Shown here piece by piece: positions 8,530 through 15,987 of a stretch of 49,230 bases of DNA. The translations under genes and the position numbers were made by a program. The notes under the pieces are model-generated. The model was not told the DNA's origin, did no database searches, and saw only the letters and a program-made list of their open reading frames with translations. This stretch comes from JAIFWV01 sp964580495. GTDB taxonomy: Bacteria; Patescibacteriota; Doudnabacteria; UBA920; O2-02-FULL-48-8. The stretch's first letter is position 1. The number at the start of each line of letters is the position of its first letter. The stretch spans positions 1 to 49,230 of the forward strand of contig CAZOKE010000005.1 of the NCBI GenBank assembly GCA_964580495.1. The letters run 5' to 3'.

Positions 8530-8616
8530 TAAATTTGCTTATTATTCGTAGATCCGCATCACTTATAGTTAACCTGACCTATATCCAGAAATTCCTTCGA
8601 AAACTATCATATTTAA

Positions 8617-8654
8617 GGCCTTTTTGCCAGTTTCTAAGCCTTGACAAAAAGGCC
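8617..8654. promoter_or_regulatory. Operator-like inverted repeat overlapping a promoter
   Basis: GGCCTTTTTG (8617-8626) and its exact reverse complement CAAAAAGGCC (8645-8654) are separated by 18 nt. The right arm covers the end of the -35 box and the spacer of the promoter at 8641-8669, the arrangement expected for a dimeric repressor site. A chance hairpin is the alternative. Confidence 0.5.
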
Positions 8655-8669
8655 AAAATCATGTAATAT
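8641..8669 (+). promoter_or_regulatory. Strong promoter of the orphan secreted-protein cassette
   Basis: TTGACA (8641-8646), 17-nt spacer, TAATAT (8664-8669). The match to a housekeeping sigma-70 promoter is near perfect, with a leader of about 55 nt to the ATG at 8732. Confidence 0.85.
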
Positions 8670-8731
8670 TTGTAGTTACCGCCGGAAGCGGCAACTAACG
8701 AAGTTTTCAATATTTGAAGGGGGGTTTTCCA

Positions 8732-9760
8732 ATGAAACGAACTGTGGTTTTCGCGCTGGCATTGATGCTGGCGACCACTGCTGCTTTTGCCTCTGGCGAA
8801 GAGGACGAGCAGAAGGCCAAGAAGTCGGCTGAAGAACAGCAGGCCATGCGTCCGGAGATGAAGGAAGACGGCGAAACCAACCAGAAGCTGATCGCCAAAG
8901 GTTTCGAGCCGTACTATCACCCCGGATCGTATCCTGTCATTCTCGTGACTGAAAACAGGTGTGCTTACGGCAAGGATCAGATCTTTGCCGGCGTAAACGA
9001 GTGGCTGGATTTCATTCATGGTGCCAAGAACAACTGCACCGATCCCGAGTTGTTGAAGAAGACTCACGAAACCATCAGTCAGCGGCTGGAGAACCGCTTC
9101 TACAAGCTCCAGGGTGCGCGTGATACGGAGTTGTGGAAGAAGTACGTCAACGATCTCGAGAACGGCCGATACGAGTACGTGGATTACCGCCCGCCGAACG
9201 AACAGAAGATCTTTGCGCCTCCCTACTTTTCGCTCCCAATGGTTTCTGGAGCGGAAACAGGAGCTCTCACGGCTTACCCTGTGATGCCAATCGGCTTTAC
9301 GATTCACACGATCGTAACTGCTGCTGAGAAACCCACTCTGGGTTCGCTGGCTACAAGGACTCGAACGACTGGCGAAGCCGAGAAGCTCTCGCTGTTCACC
9401 GGGTTTACTTGGAACGATGGCACTCCTGGGTACACTTGCGGCAACATGTCAGGCGAGGTCGGTTTCTTTGCCGGAAGCCGGCTGACCGAAGCACCTGAAA
9501 ATCCTGGCCTGGTCATGCCGCCGCTGCCGCCGCTCGAAACAGCACCTCCTCAAGGACCCATGGTCGTCGAGGAGGAACGCAACTGGTTTACGCGCGGATG
9601 CATCGGCCCGGTACCACGCTGGGCATGCATTGTCGGCGCCGGAGTGGCTGCGGCATACTTGACCGAATTCACCATCACAAAGGGCGGTTCGGTCAACTCG
9701 ACTCCGCAGCCGCCGTCGCAGAAAACGCCGACTCCGTTGCCGCCCAGGCCAGGCGGTTAG
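8732..9760 (+). CDS. Orphan secreted protein in an autonomous cassette
   Basis: A 342-residue protein of no family I recognise. The ATG at 8732 is preceded by a purine-rich SD (GAAGGGGGG) and gives a clean signal peptide (KRT, then VVFALALMLATTAAFA, cleavage before SGEEDE). A charged region with Glu/Lys follows, then a globular part with several cysteines (ENRC, NNCTD, YTCGN, RGCIGP, RWACIV). Near the C-terminus comes a hydrophobic stretch (ACIVGAGVAAAYL), and the tail is rich in Pro and Thr with no sorting motif. Codon use differs from its neighbours: GAG, AAG, CTG and CGC dominate and GC content is visibly higher. It has its own promoter, operator-like repeat and terminator, and it separates the sortase from its candidate substrates. 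Horizontal acquisition is inference. Confidence 0.85.
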   Translation: MKRTVVFALALMLATTAAFASGEEDEQKAKKSAEEQQAMRPEMKEDGETNQKLIAKGFEPYYHPGSYPVILVTENRCAYGKDQIFAGVNEWLDFIHGAKNNCTDPELLKKTHETISQRLENRFYKLQGARDTELWKKYVNDLENGRYEYVDYRPPNEQKIFAPPYFSLPMVSGAETGALTAYPVMPIGFTIHTIVTAAEKPTLGSLATRTRTTGEAEKLSLFTGFTWNDGTPGYTCGNMSGEVGFFAGSRLTEAPENPGLVMPPLPPLETAPPQGPMVVEEERNWFTRGCIGPVPRWACIVGAGVAAAYLTEFTITKGGSVNSTPQPPSQKTPTPLPPRPGG

Positions 9761-9807
9761 GCTGTAACACCAAGCGGGGTCAATCGTTTCATTTGGTTCG
9801 GTTTCCA

Positions 9808-9846
9808 GAGAGGGGGAGTGCCAACGCACTTCCTCTCTCCCATATT
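9808..9846 (+). terminator. Terminator of the orphan cassette
   Basis: A 14-bp stem (GAGAGGGGGAGTGC with GCACTTCCTCTCTC, allowing G-U pairs), CAAC loop, then an AT-rich run with TTTTT. A long, GC-rich terminator unlike the short ones elsewhere in the window. Confidence 0.8.
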
Positions 9847-9879
9847 TTTAAATGACAATCAATCCATCTAGGAGTAGGT

Positions 9880-9889
9880 NNNNNNNNNN
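9880..9889. other. Assembly gap of 10 Ns
   Basis: Ten Ns upstream of the DUF11 protein gene. The promoter and any small gene in between may be missing, so adjacency of the orphan cassette and the DUF11 gene depends on scaffolding. Confidence 0.98.
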
Positions 9890-9984
9890 TAAAGTTGTCT
9901 GTCCGAAGATTTTTCGGGTCCCGTAAATTTATTAAAGTCGAAACGGGAATTCCAGGAGAGCAGACTACAAACAAGGAATGTCAA

Positions 9985-12900
9985 ATGCAGTTATTCCAAA
10001 ACATTTCCAAATCCGGCGTGGCCAAAACTATGGCTTTGGCTTTTGTGTTGGCTTCAACAGTTGCCGGCACGGCTTTTACGCACGCTGATTTGGATATGAC
10101 GCAAACACACAACTTTACTGTTCAAGTTTTCGAAGGCGATCCTTCCCAAAACAAACCGCTTGCTGGTATCCCAATATTATTGGTTGCCGACGATCGCACC
10201 AATCCGTCCCACGGCCGAACAGGAACTACAGATTCGACCGGAACGTTCGTGTTTACAGCAGTGAACGAAGGCGGATTCAATGTGGAAGTCGGGCACAATT
10301 TACCGAATTACAAAGGCGCGGATTACCACGTCATTATCGATTCCGATATGACATTGGTGGCCTCGCTGACGCCAGTAGCCGCCAGCCAAACTCCTACTAC
10401 GTCCACGGCTCCAACTGCTGGTTCTGCTCCGGCGCAGGCGTCCTATGGCCCGCAATACAATTTTACAGTTAAGGTTTATGACGGGGACCCGGCGCAAAAC
10501 AAGTTTATTCCAAATATTCCGATTTTGCTCGTGGCCGATGACCGGACAAATCCTTCCCATGGAACCACTGGCACAACCGATGCCAACGGCACAGCTTATT
10601 TCCCCAATGTTTATGGCGGGGGCTTCAACGTCGAAATTGGCCATAATTTAACAGATTGGTATGGCCGAGATTATCACGTCATCTTGGACGCTGACACCAC
10701 GCTGGAAGCTTCGCTGATCAGTAAGACCACTCCGACGACAACTAATCCGCCTCCGGCTGACGGCGCTTGTTTGCCAACCCCTCCGGACGGCAAGCCGATG
10801 CTAAACATTTGGCCGATTTCCGAATCCGGCGCGCCTTGCACTGACTATCATTTCCTGGCAGTGAAAAATGCAACAACCAGTTCGACCTTTACCACAGGCG
10901 GCGGCACAGTCAGCGCTACCACAGGACAAATCGTGACTGTCGAGCTTTACATCCACAATGGCACTCTCGACTTCCCGGAAAATATCGCACACAACGTCAT
11001 GGTTTCAGCCAGCCTGCCCTCCGGTTCCGGAGCCATAACCTCCAAGGCCTGGGCCGACAATGCTGACCTAATCACTTCCGCCCAAAAAGGCGGAGACGTG
11101 AATGTCTCTTTGGGTGCCAATCAAAAATTGCAATTTGTTTCTGGCTCGACCAAGCTTTACGACAACACCGGAGCGTTCAAAACCAACTTGCCGGACGGCA
11201 TAGTCGGCAGCGGAGTGTCGATCGGCGATATGCGAGGCTGCTACCAGTTCTTGCATTTCGTATCTTTCCAAGCCCAAGTTGTCAGCACCTCCAATCCAAC
11301 GCCTACACCTACTCCGACTCCCACACCTATTCCAACCCCAACTCCGACACCAACACCTATGCTCTCGATCCAAAAAACAGTCCGCGATGTCACAACCAAT
11401 CAAACTACTTTTGCCAAATCGATCACAGCCAATCCGGGCGACCAAGTCGAATTCAAAATTTCTGTTTCTAGCTCCTCTGCTACTGCCAACAATGTCGTTC
11501 TTACGGATGTGCTTCCGGCTGAACTTGGTTTTGTCGATGGTTCAGCAAAGTTAGACGGCACTGCTGTCACTCCCCATAATTCCGGAGTAGCTTTGGGAAA
11601 TCTTGCAGCTGGCCAAACCCGCACCATTATCTTCAGAGCTGATATTGGTGGCACCAGCCTAAATATTGGACAAACTACCATTACCAATACGGCTAAAGCG
11701 ACTTCAGATAACGCCGCTTCAGTCCAAGACAGCGCCACAATCGTTGTCAACAAAGCTGCGACTAATCCGGTTATCTCAATCCAGAAATTAGTCAGAGATG
11801 TCACGACCGGGCAAACTGCATTTGTGAAATCAACAAATGCCAATACGACTGACACAGTTGAATACAAGATTGTCGTTTCAGCAACCCAAGCCACTGCCAA
11901 TACCGTGACGCTGGTTGACTCAGTGCCGCAAAACTTATCGTTTGTCGGCGGCAGCCTGACTGTAGACGGAACCAATCTGTCCGGCGATCCTTCAACAATT
12001 GCTTTGGGCAACATGGCAGCAGGAAGTTCGCATACCATAATTTTCCGCGAACAATTGGCGCAAGCCAACAGCTTTGGCTTTGGCCAAACCGCGCTGACCA
12101 ATACCGCTACAGCGTTCGGAACAAACACGAATACTGTTTCGGATTCTGCCAGTGTGGTTGTCACCAGAAATATTGTGAACAACAATACCACCCTGGCGAT
12201 CAGCAAGACCGTATCGAATTTAAGCTCCGGATCTGCTTACCAGGACAATGTCTCTGCCAGCGTTGGCAACGAGGTTAACTACCGCATTGTGGTCACAAAT
12301 ACCGGCAGCATCATTGCAAACAATGTGACTGTTTCCGACTTCTTGCCTACAGGGATTAGCTATGACAATTCGCTTTCGGTAACCGGATCTTCGTTTACCG
12401 GGAACATCAATACGGCGCCGTTTATCAGCTTCATATCGTTGGCTCCCGGCCAAAGCGTTACCATTGCATTTAATGGCAATGTCAACTCCGCCGCTTGCAA
12501 CAACACTTCAGTCAATACTGCATTTGCGTCCGCAAGCAACGCGCCGCAGGTTTCCGACACCGCGTCTGTAACTGTGAACTGCAGCATCATCAACCCGGTC
12601 CCAAATGTTAATTTCTCCAAGAAAGCTTGGAATGACACGCTCAATCAGGACGCCACACTGTCTTCGGCCAAAGCAGGCGATATAATAACCTTTACTTTGA
12701 CCGCGCAGAACACGGGCAATGCCACCTTCAGCAACTTCAGCTTCACTGACAATGTCTCAAACGTTTTGCAGCTGGCCAGCATCATAGACCAAGATGGCGC
12801 TACGCTGAACAATGGGGTGCTGACATTCCCGGCCACCGACATTCCAGCCGGTGCCACCATCAACAGGGGTTTCCGTGTGCAGATCCACTCAAGCTTGCCG

Positions 12901-13110
12901 ACTTCAGGTACTTGCGCCATCACCAACACTTTCGGCAATACCGTTGTGGTCAACGTCAGCGGCTGTACCGCTACTCCGTTCGTGGCTCCGAAAACCGGTG
13001 CCACTACCACCGCCAGCACCGCGCTCGCTGTCGTCACAGTCCTGGGATTTGCCCTGTACCGCAAAGATAAATTCGCTTCGCTTGCAAGATTAACCGGGTT
13101 TATTGCCTAA
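9985..13110 (+). CDS. Large DUF11-repeat surface protein with C-terminal APKTG sorting signal
   Basis: About 1041 residues from ATG 9985 (SD-like AAGGAA upstream). A signal peptide (AKTMALAFVLASTVAGTAF) is followed by two tandem carboxypeptidase-regulatory-like domains that share PILLVADDRTNPSHG and GGFNVE-GHNL. A further beta-rich region follows, then a Thr-Pro repeat linker near 433-453. Four DUF11-type domains come next, opening with SIQKTVRD, SIQKLVRD, AISKTVSN and NFSKKAWN, the first three near 455, 590 and 735. The C-terminus reads APKTG (1001-1005), a hydrophobic helix (ALAVVTVLGFAL) and a basic tail, which is the order of a sortase substrate. A sortase gene lies 1.5 kb upstream. It is probably a wall- or membrane-linked fibrous surface protein. 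The next gene starts 14 nt on and shares the sorting signal. Confidence 0.9.
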   Translation: MQLFQNISKSGVAKTMALAFVLASTVAGTAFTHADLDMTQTHNFTVQVFEGDPSQNKPLAGIPILLVADDRTNPSHGRTGTTDSTGTFVFTAVNEGGFNVEVGHNLPNYKGADYHVIIDSDMTLVASLTPVAASQTPTTSTAPTAGSAPAQASYGPQYNFTVKVYDGDPAQNKFIPNIPILLVADDRTNPSHGTTGTTDANGTAYFPNVYGGGFNVEIGHNLTDWYGRDYHVILDADTTLEASLISKTTPTTTNPPPADGACLPTPPDGKPMLNIWPISESGAPCTDYHFLAVKNATTSSTFTTGGGTVSATTGQIVTVELYIHNGTLDFPENIAHNVMVSASLPSGSGAITSKAWADNADLITSAQKGGDVNVSLGANQKLQFVSGSTKLYDNTGAFKTNLPDGIVGSGVSIGDMRGCYQFLHFVSFQAQVVSTSNPTPTPTPTPTPIPTPTPTPTPMLSIQKTVRDVTTNQTTFAKSITANPGDQVEFKISVSSSSATANNVVLTDVLPAELGFVDGSAKLDGTAVTPHNSGVALGNLAAGQTRTIIFRADIGGTSLNIGQTTITNTAKATSDNAASVQDSATIVVNKAATNPVISIQKLVRDVTTGQTAFVKSTNANTTDTVEYKIVVSATQATANTVTLVDSVPQNLSFVGGSLTVDGTNLSGDPSTIALGNMAAGSSHTIIFREQLAQANSFGFGQTALTNTATAFGTNTNTVSDSASVVVTRNIVNNNTTLAISKTVSNLSSGSAYQDNVSASVGNEVNYRIVVTNTGSIIANNVTVSDFLPTGISYDNSLSVTGSSFTGNINTAPFISFISLAPGQSVTIAFNGNVNSAACNNTSVNTAFASASNAPQVSDTASVTVNCSIINPVPNVNFSKKAWNDTLNQDATLSSAKAGDIITFTLTAQNTGNATFSNFSFTDNVSNVLQLASIIDQDGATLNNGVLTFPATDIPAGATINRGFRVQIHSSLPTSGTCAITNTFGNTVVVNVSGCTATPFVAPKTGATTTASTALAVVTVLGFALYRKDKFASLARLTGFIA

Positions 13111-13124
13111 AAGGAAAGAAAAAT

Positions 13125-13778
13125 ATGGAACGAAATCGAATCATCAGAATCATAATCACGATCATCATCATTGCGGGCATTGGCCTCGGATTTTGGTACT
13201 ACAATCACAAAAAGAATTCACAAACGACCAGTCCGGACCTTTCCGTATCTGCTTATGACCAAACCCAAAACACTGATGCCACAAAAGTCACAGCCCATCC
13301 CAAGGATGTAATTGTCTATACTCTGAGTGCCACTAACCCGTCTGACAAAGTCATTCCAGGCTACGTCATGGAAGTGGCAATCGGCGGAGTGACGAATTCT
13401 GCGACTCTAATCGACGCCCAAGGGGCGAATTACAATTCCGGCAACAACTCGCTGGTTTGGACGCCGTTGGATATTCCCGCGAACAGTTCGATCCAAAAAC
13501 AGTTCACGGTCCGGGTCAAAGACACTTTGCCCAGCAACGCTTCGGATAAAGTACTCAAGGTTACGTTCAGCAACGAAGTCGACACTAGTGTTGATTACAG
13601 CTCAGTGGCGAGCAACACCAATACCACGAGCCGCCCCGGGACAATCGGTTCGGGGGCGACTTACAAAGCTCCAAAAACCGGAATTCCGGGATGGATCTCG
13701 TTTTACCTAGCCGTATTCCTGACATTTGGCGTATTGCTGTTCCGCACTGCCAGAAAAATGGGAACACCGAGAAATTAG
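13125..13778 (+). CDS. DUF11-like surface protein with APKTG sorting signal
   Basis: 217 residues. An N-terminal helix (IIRIIITIIIIAGIGLGFWYY) serves as signal anchor, a single DUF11-like beta domain spans about 40-165 (VIVYTLSATNPSDKVIPGYVMEV, LDIPANSSIQKQFTVRV), and the C-terminus has APKTG (182-186), a membrane helix (WISFYLAVFLTFGVLLF) and RTARK. It follows the large DUF11 gene by 14 nt and has a purine-rich AAAGGAAAG upstream. Its small size and shared sorting motif suggest an anchor or minor subunit linked to the larger protein by the sortase; that pairing is inference. Confidence 0.87.
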   Translation: MERNRIIRIIITIIIIAGIGLGFWYYNHKKNSQTTSPDLSVSAYDQTQNTDATKVTAHPKDVIVYTLSATNPSDKVIPGYVMEVAIGGVTNSATLIDAQGANYNSGNNSLVWTPLDIPANSSIQKQFTVRVKDTLPSNASDKVLKVTFSNEVDTSVDYSSVASNTNTTSRPGTIGSGATYKAPKTGIPGWISFYLAVFLTFGVLLFRTARKMGTPRN

Positions 13779-13787
13779 AAATTGTGG

Positions 13788-13817
13788 AAAACCAGGTCAA
13801 AATGGCCTGGTTTTTTT
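13788..13817 (+). terminator. Terminator after the sortase-substrate pair
   Basis: AAAACCAGG and CCTGGTTTT stem with a short loop and a T7 run. Confidence 0.88.
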
Positions 13818-13847
13818 AATTTCAGGAATATATAAATGTATTTGGAT

Positions 13848-13867
13848 CCCGACTTTCGTCGGGATTT
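13848..13867. repeat. ATCCCGAC hairpin element
   Basis: ATCCCGAC, TTTC, GTCGGGAT: a perfect 8-bp hairpin without T-tract in the intergenic region before galE. I recall similar short palindromes scattered in many bacterial genomes; its function is unknown. Confidence 0.6.
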
Positions 13868-13953
13868 CGGCTATTTGAGCTTTAATTAATGTGCTCAATT
13901 TGCCAGAATTTTTTTTGTCTCTTAAGATTAGGTCAAAGACAAAAAACGAAAAC

Positions 13954-13983
13954 AAAACCGTAGCAACGCGGTTTTTTCTATAA
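13954..13983 (+). promoter_or_regulatory. Small hairpin followed by -10 element before galE
   Basis: AAAACCG/CGCGGTTTTTT forms a weak terminator hairpin, followed at once by TATAAT about 15 nt before the galE ATG. The order suggests a terminator for leftward or upstream transcription, then a new start. Confidence 0.5.
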
Positions 13984-13998
13984 TATCGAGAAATTTGC

Positions 13999-15162
13999 AT
14001 GACTCAAGTTTTCAATCCAGATGAAATAGAGCAGATGTTGGCCAAAAACGACGGCCAATATTTGGTTTTCGAAGATGACAAGCCCAAATTTGTAGTGCTT
14101 GATCCGGCGCGGTTCCCGCATTTTGCAAATTTTGACAAATCCCGCTCCAATGTTCTAGTCACCGGGGGAGCCGGTTATATTGGTTCCCACGTTGTGCTCG
14201 AACTTTTGAAAGCCAACTTAAATCCAATCATCCTCGACAACCTTTCCAATTCGGCAGTGCCAAACTTTGGCTGTCCGTTCATTGTGGGAGACTTGGAAAA
14301 TACCGAGCTGCTTGATAAAATTTTTGAGCAATATAACATTGCGGCAGTCGTGCATTTGGCCGGCTCAATCATTGTTGAAGAATCAGTATTGCTGCCGGAA
14401 AAATATTTTCATAACAATGTGGTTAACGGCATTAATTTAATGAATTGCATGCTTCGGCATGGGGTCAGAAAATTAATTTTTTCTTCATCCGCCGCGGTTT
14501 ATGGCAGTCCCAGGTATGTGCCAATCGATGAGCTTCATCCTTGCGAACCCACGAATCCTTACGGCGAAACCAAACTTATTTTTGAAAAAATTGTGAACTG
14601 GTACAGCAAAGCTCATGACCTGTCAGCTGTCATGTTCCGTTACTTCAACGCGGCCGGAGCGGATCCCGAGTGTCGAGTGGGCGAGCATCACTTCATCGAA
14701 ACCCATCTTATACCTAGAGTTTTCCAAGTCGCCAATCGGGAGTTGCCTTCCATGCGCATTTACGGGCATGATTATCCGACCAGCGACGGCACAGCAATCC
14801 GCGACTATGTGCATGTGTCTGACATTGCGCGCGCACACGTGCTGGCTATCAAAAAACTAGAAGACGAGGCCGGCAGTTTCGTTTATAACATCGGTACCGG
14901 CAAGGGCTACTCGGTGCAGGAGATCGTGGATAAGGCTGTGGAGGTCACCAGCCGCATGGTGCCCATTGAACGCATGGATCGCAGAGCCGGTGATCCGCCG
15001 ATTTTGGTGGCGGACAATCAGAAAATCAAGAAAGAACTTGGGTTTGAACTCAAATTGTCCGACCTCGACACAATCATGCGCACAGCCTGGGCTTGGCATA
15101 AGAAATTCTTTTCCCAACCAGCTCCAACAAACGAACACATTGAGGAAGAAGCAATTTTATAA
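13999..15162 (+). CDS. galE: UDP-glucose 4-epimerase with N-terminal extension
   Basis: Interconverts UDP-glucose and UDP-galactose, supplying galactose for surface glycans. The extended SDR core has GGAGYIGSH (56-64), DNLSNS, SSSAAVYG, and the catalytic Tyr188/Lys192 in NPYGETK; RYFNAAGADP and DGTAIRDYVHV are GalE-specific blocks. Unlike standard GalE, which starts at the glycine motif, about 50 extra residues precede it (FNPDEIEQMLAKNDGQ, LVFEDDKPKFVVLDPARF). That segment resembles the N-terminal half of Phd/YefM-type antitoxins, a weak similarity judged by eye. No internal ATG lies near the usual start, so the extension is probably translated. The gene is monocistronic, between two terminators. 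Confidence 0.92.
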   Translation: MTQVFNPDEIEQMLAKNDGQYLVFEDDKPKFVVLDPARFPHFANFDKSRSNVLVTGGAGYIGSHVVLELLKANLNPIILDNLSNSAVPNFGCPFIVGDLENTELLDKIFEQYNIAAVVHLAGSIIVEESVLLPEKYFHNNVVNGINLMNCMLRHGVRKLIFSSSAAVYGSPRYVPIDELHPCEPTNPYGETKLIFEKIVNWYSKAHDLSAVMFRYFNAAGADPECRVGEHHFIETHLIPRVFQVANRELPSMRIYGHDYPTSDGTAIRDYVHVSDIARAHVLAIKKLEDEAGSFVYNIGTGKGYSVQEIVDKAVEVTSRMVPIERMDRRAGDPPILVADNQKIKKELGFELKLSDLDTIMRTAWAWHKKFFSQPAPTNEHIEEEAIL

Positions 15163-15164
15163 CC

Positions 15165-15192
15165 AACCGCGGCAAACATCGCGGTTTTTTAT
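15165..15192 (+). terminator. Terminator after galE
   Basis: AACCGCG and CGCGGTTTTTT stem, 8-nt loop and T-run, directly after the stop. Confidence 0.87.
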
Positions 15193-15255
15193 TTTGAATT
15201 TAAGCAATTATATGGTATAATTTGGCTACTTATTTAATCAATTAGAAACAAAATA

Positions 15256-15984
15256 ATGAGCAAAAAGCTTTCAGTCATAATCCCGGCATATAACGAAGAA
15301 GAACGGATCGAAAAAACTCTTTTGGACGTTGATTCTTATTTGGAAAAACAGGGATATGACTATGAAATTATCGTAGTAGACAACAACAGCAAAGATAAAA
15401 CTGTGGAAATTGTTAAGCGGCTTGAGTCAACAACTGTCCAAAACGCCAGAGTGGTAAGCGAAACCATAAAAGGCAAAGGCGCTGCGGTCAAAAAAGGAAT
15501 GGCCGAAGGAGTGGGCGAGTACATGATGTTTATGGATGCAGACAATGCCACGCCGATTTCCGAAATCGAGAAATTCTGGCCTCATCTGGACTCTGGGATA
15601 GAAGTCGTCATCGGCTCACGATACCAAGATCCGTCCACGGTCAAAATCCGCCAGCCTTTGTACAAGGTAATTTTGTCCAGAATGTCCAACACACTCATCC
15701 AAATTGTCCTTATACCGCACATCAAAGACACGCAATGCGGTTTCAAAGCGTTTAAAGGGGCAGCGGCCAAGGAAATTTTCCGCCAGGTTACGATTTTCGG
15801 CTGGGCTTTCGATATGGAATTGCTTGCAATTGCCCTGCGCCTAAGTTATAGAATTAAAGAGGTCCCGGTGTCCTGGGAAGAACACGGCGGCAGCCATGTC
15901 CCGCTAAAAGCCTATTTGCAGTCATTGCGGGATTTGTTCATCATCAAATGGCGCTCACTCACCGGTAAATATTCCTCTATTTAA
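15256..15984 (+). CDS. Family 2 glycosyltransferase, dolichyl/polyprenyl-phosphate glucosyltransferase-like
   Basis: A 242-residue GT-A enzyme that should transfer a sugar from a nucleotide donor to a polyprenyl phosphate. The N-terminus SVIIPAYNEEERIEKTL is the donor-binding start, MFMDADNATP carries the DxD motif, and DTQCGFKAFKG plus AFDMELLAIALR are hallmarks of the Alg5/DPM1-like subgroup. No C-terminal membrane helices are present. A TATAAT lies about 35 nt upstream and no SD is visible. The subtilisin gene starts 3 nt after the stop, so it heads a three- or four-gene unit. Confidence 0.9.
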   Translation: MSKKLSVIIPAYNEEERIEKTLLDVDSYLEKQGYDYEIIVVDNNSKDKTVEIVKRLESTTVQNARVVSETIKGKGAAVKKGMAEGVGEYMMFMDADNATPISEIEKFWPHLDSGIEVVIGSRYQDPSTVKIRQPLYKVILSRMSNTLIQIVLIPHIKDTQCGFKAFKGAAAKEIFRQVTIFGWAFDMELLAIALRLSYRIKEVPVSWEEHGGSHVPLKAYLQSLRDLFIIKWRSLTGKYSSI

Positions 15985-15987
15985 TCA

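Noticed and set aside
11400..12206. 268-codon minus-strand ORF opposite the DUF11 gene
   Set aside because: It mirrors a Thr/Val/Ala-rich repeat-coding region and has no SD, promoter or recognisable domain.
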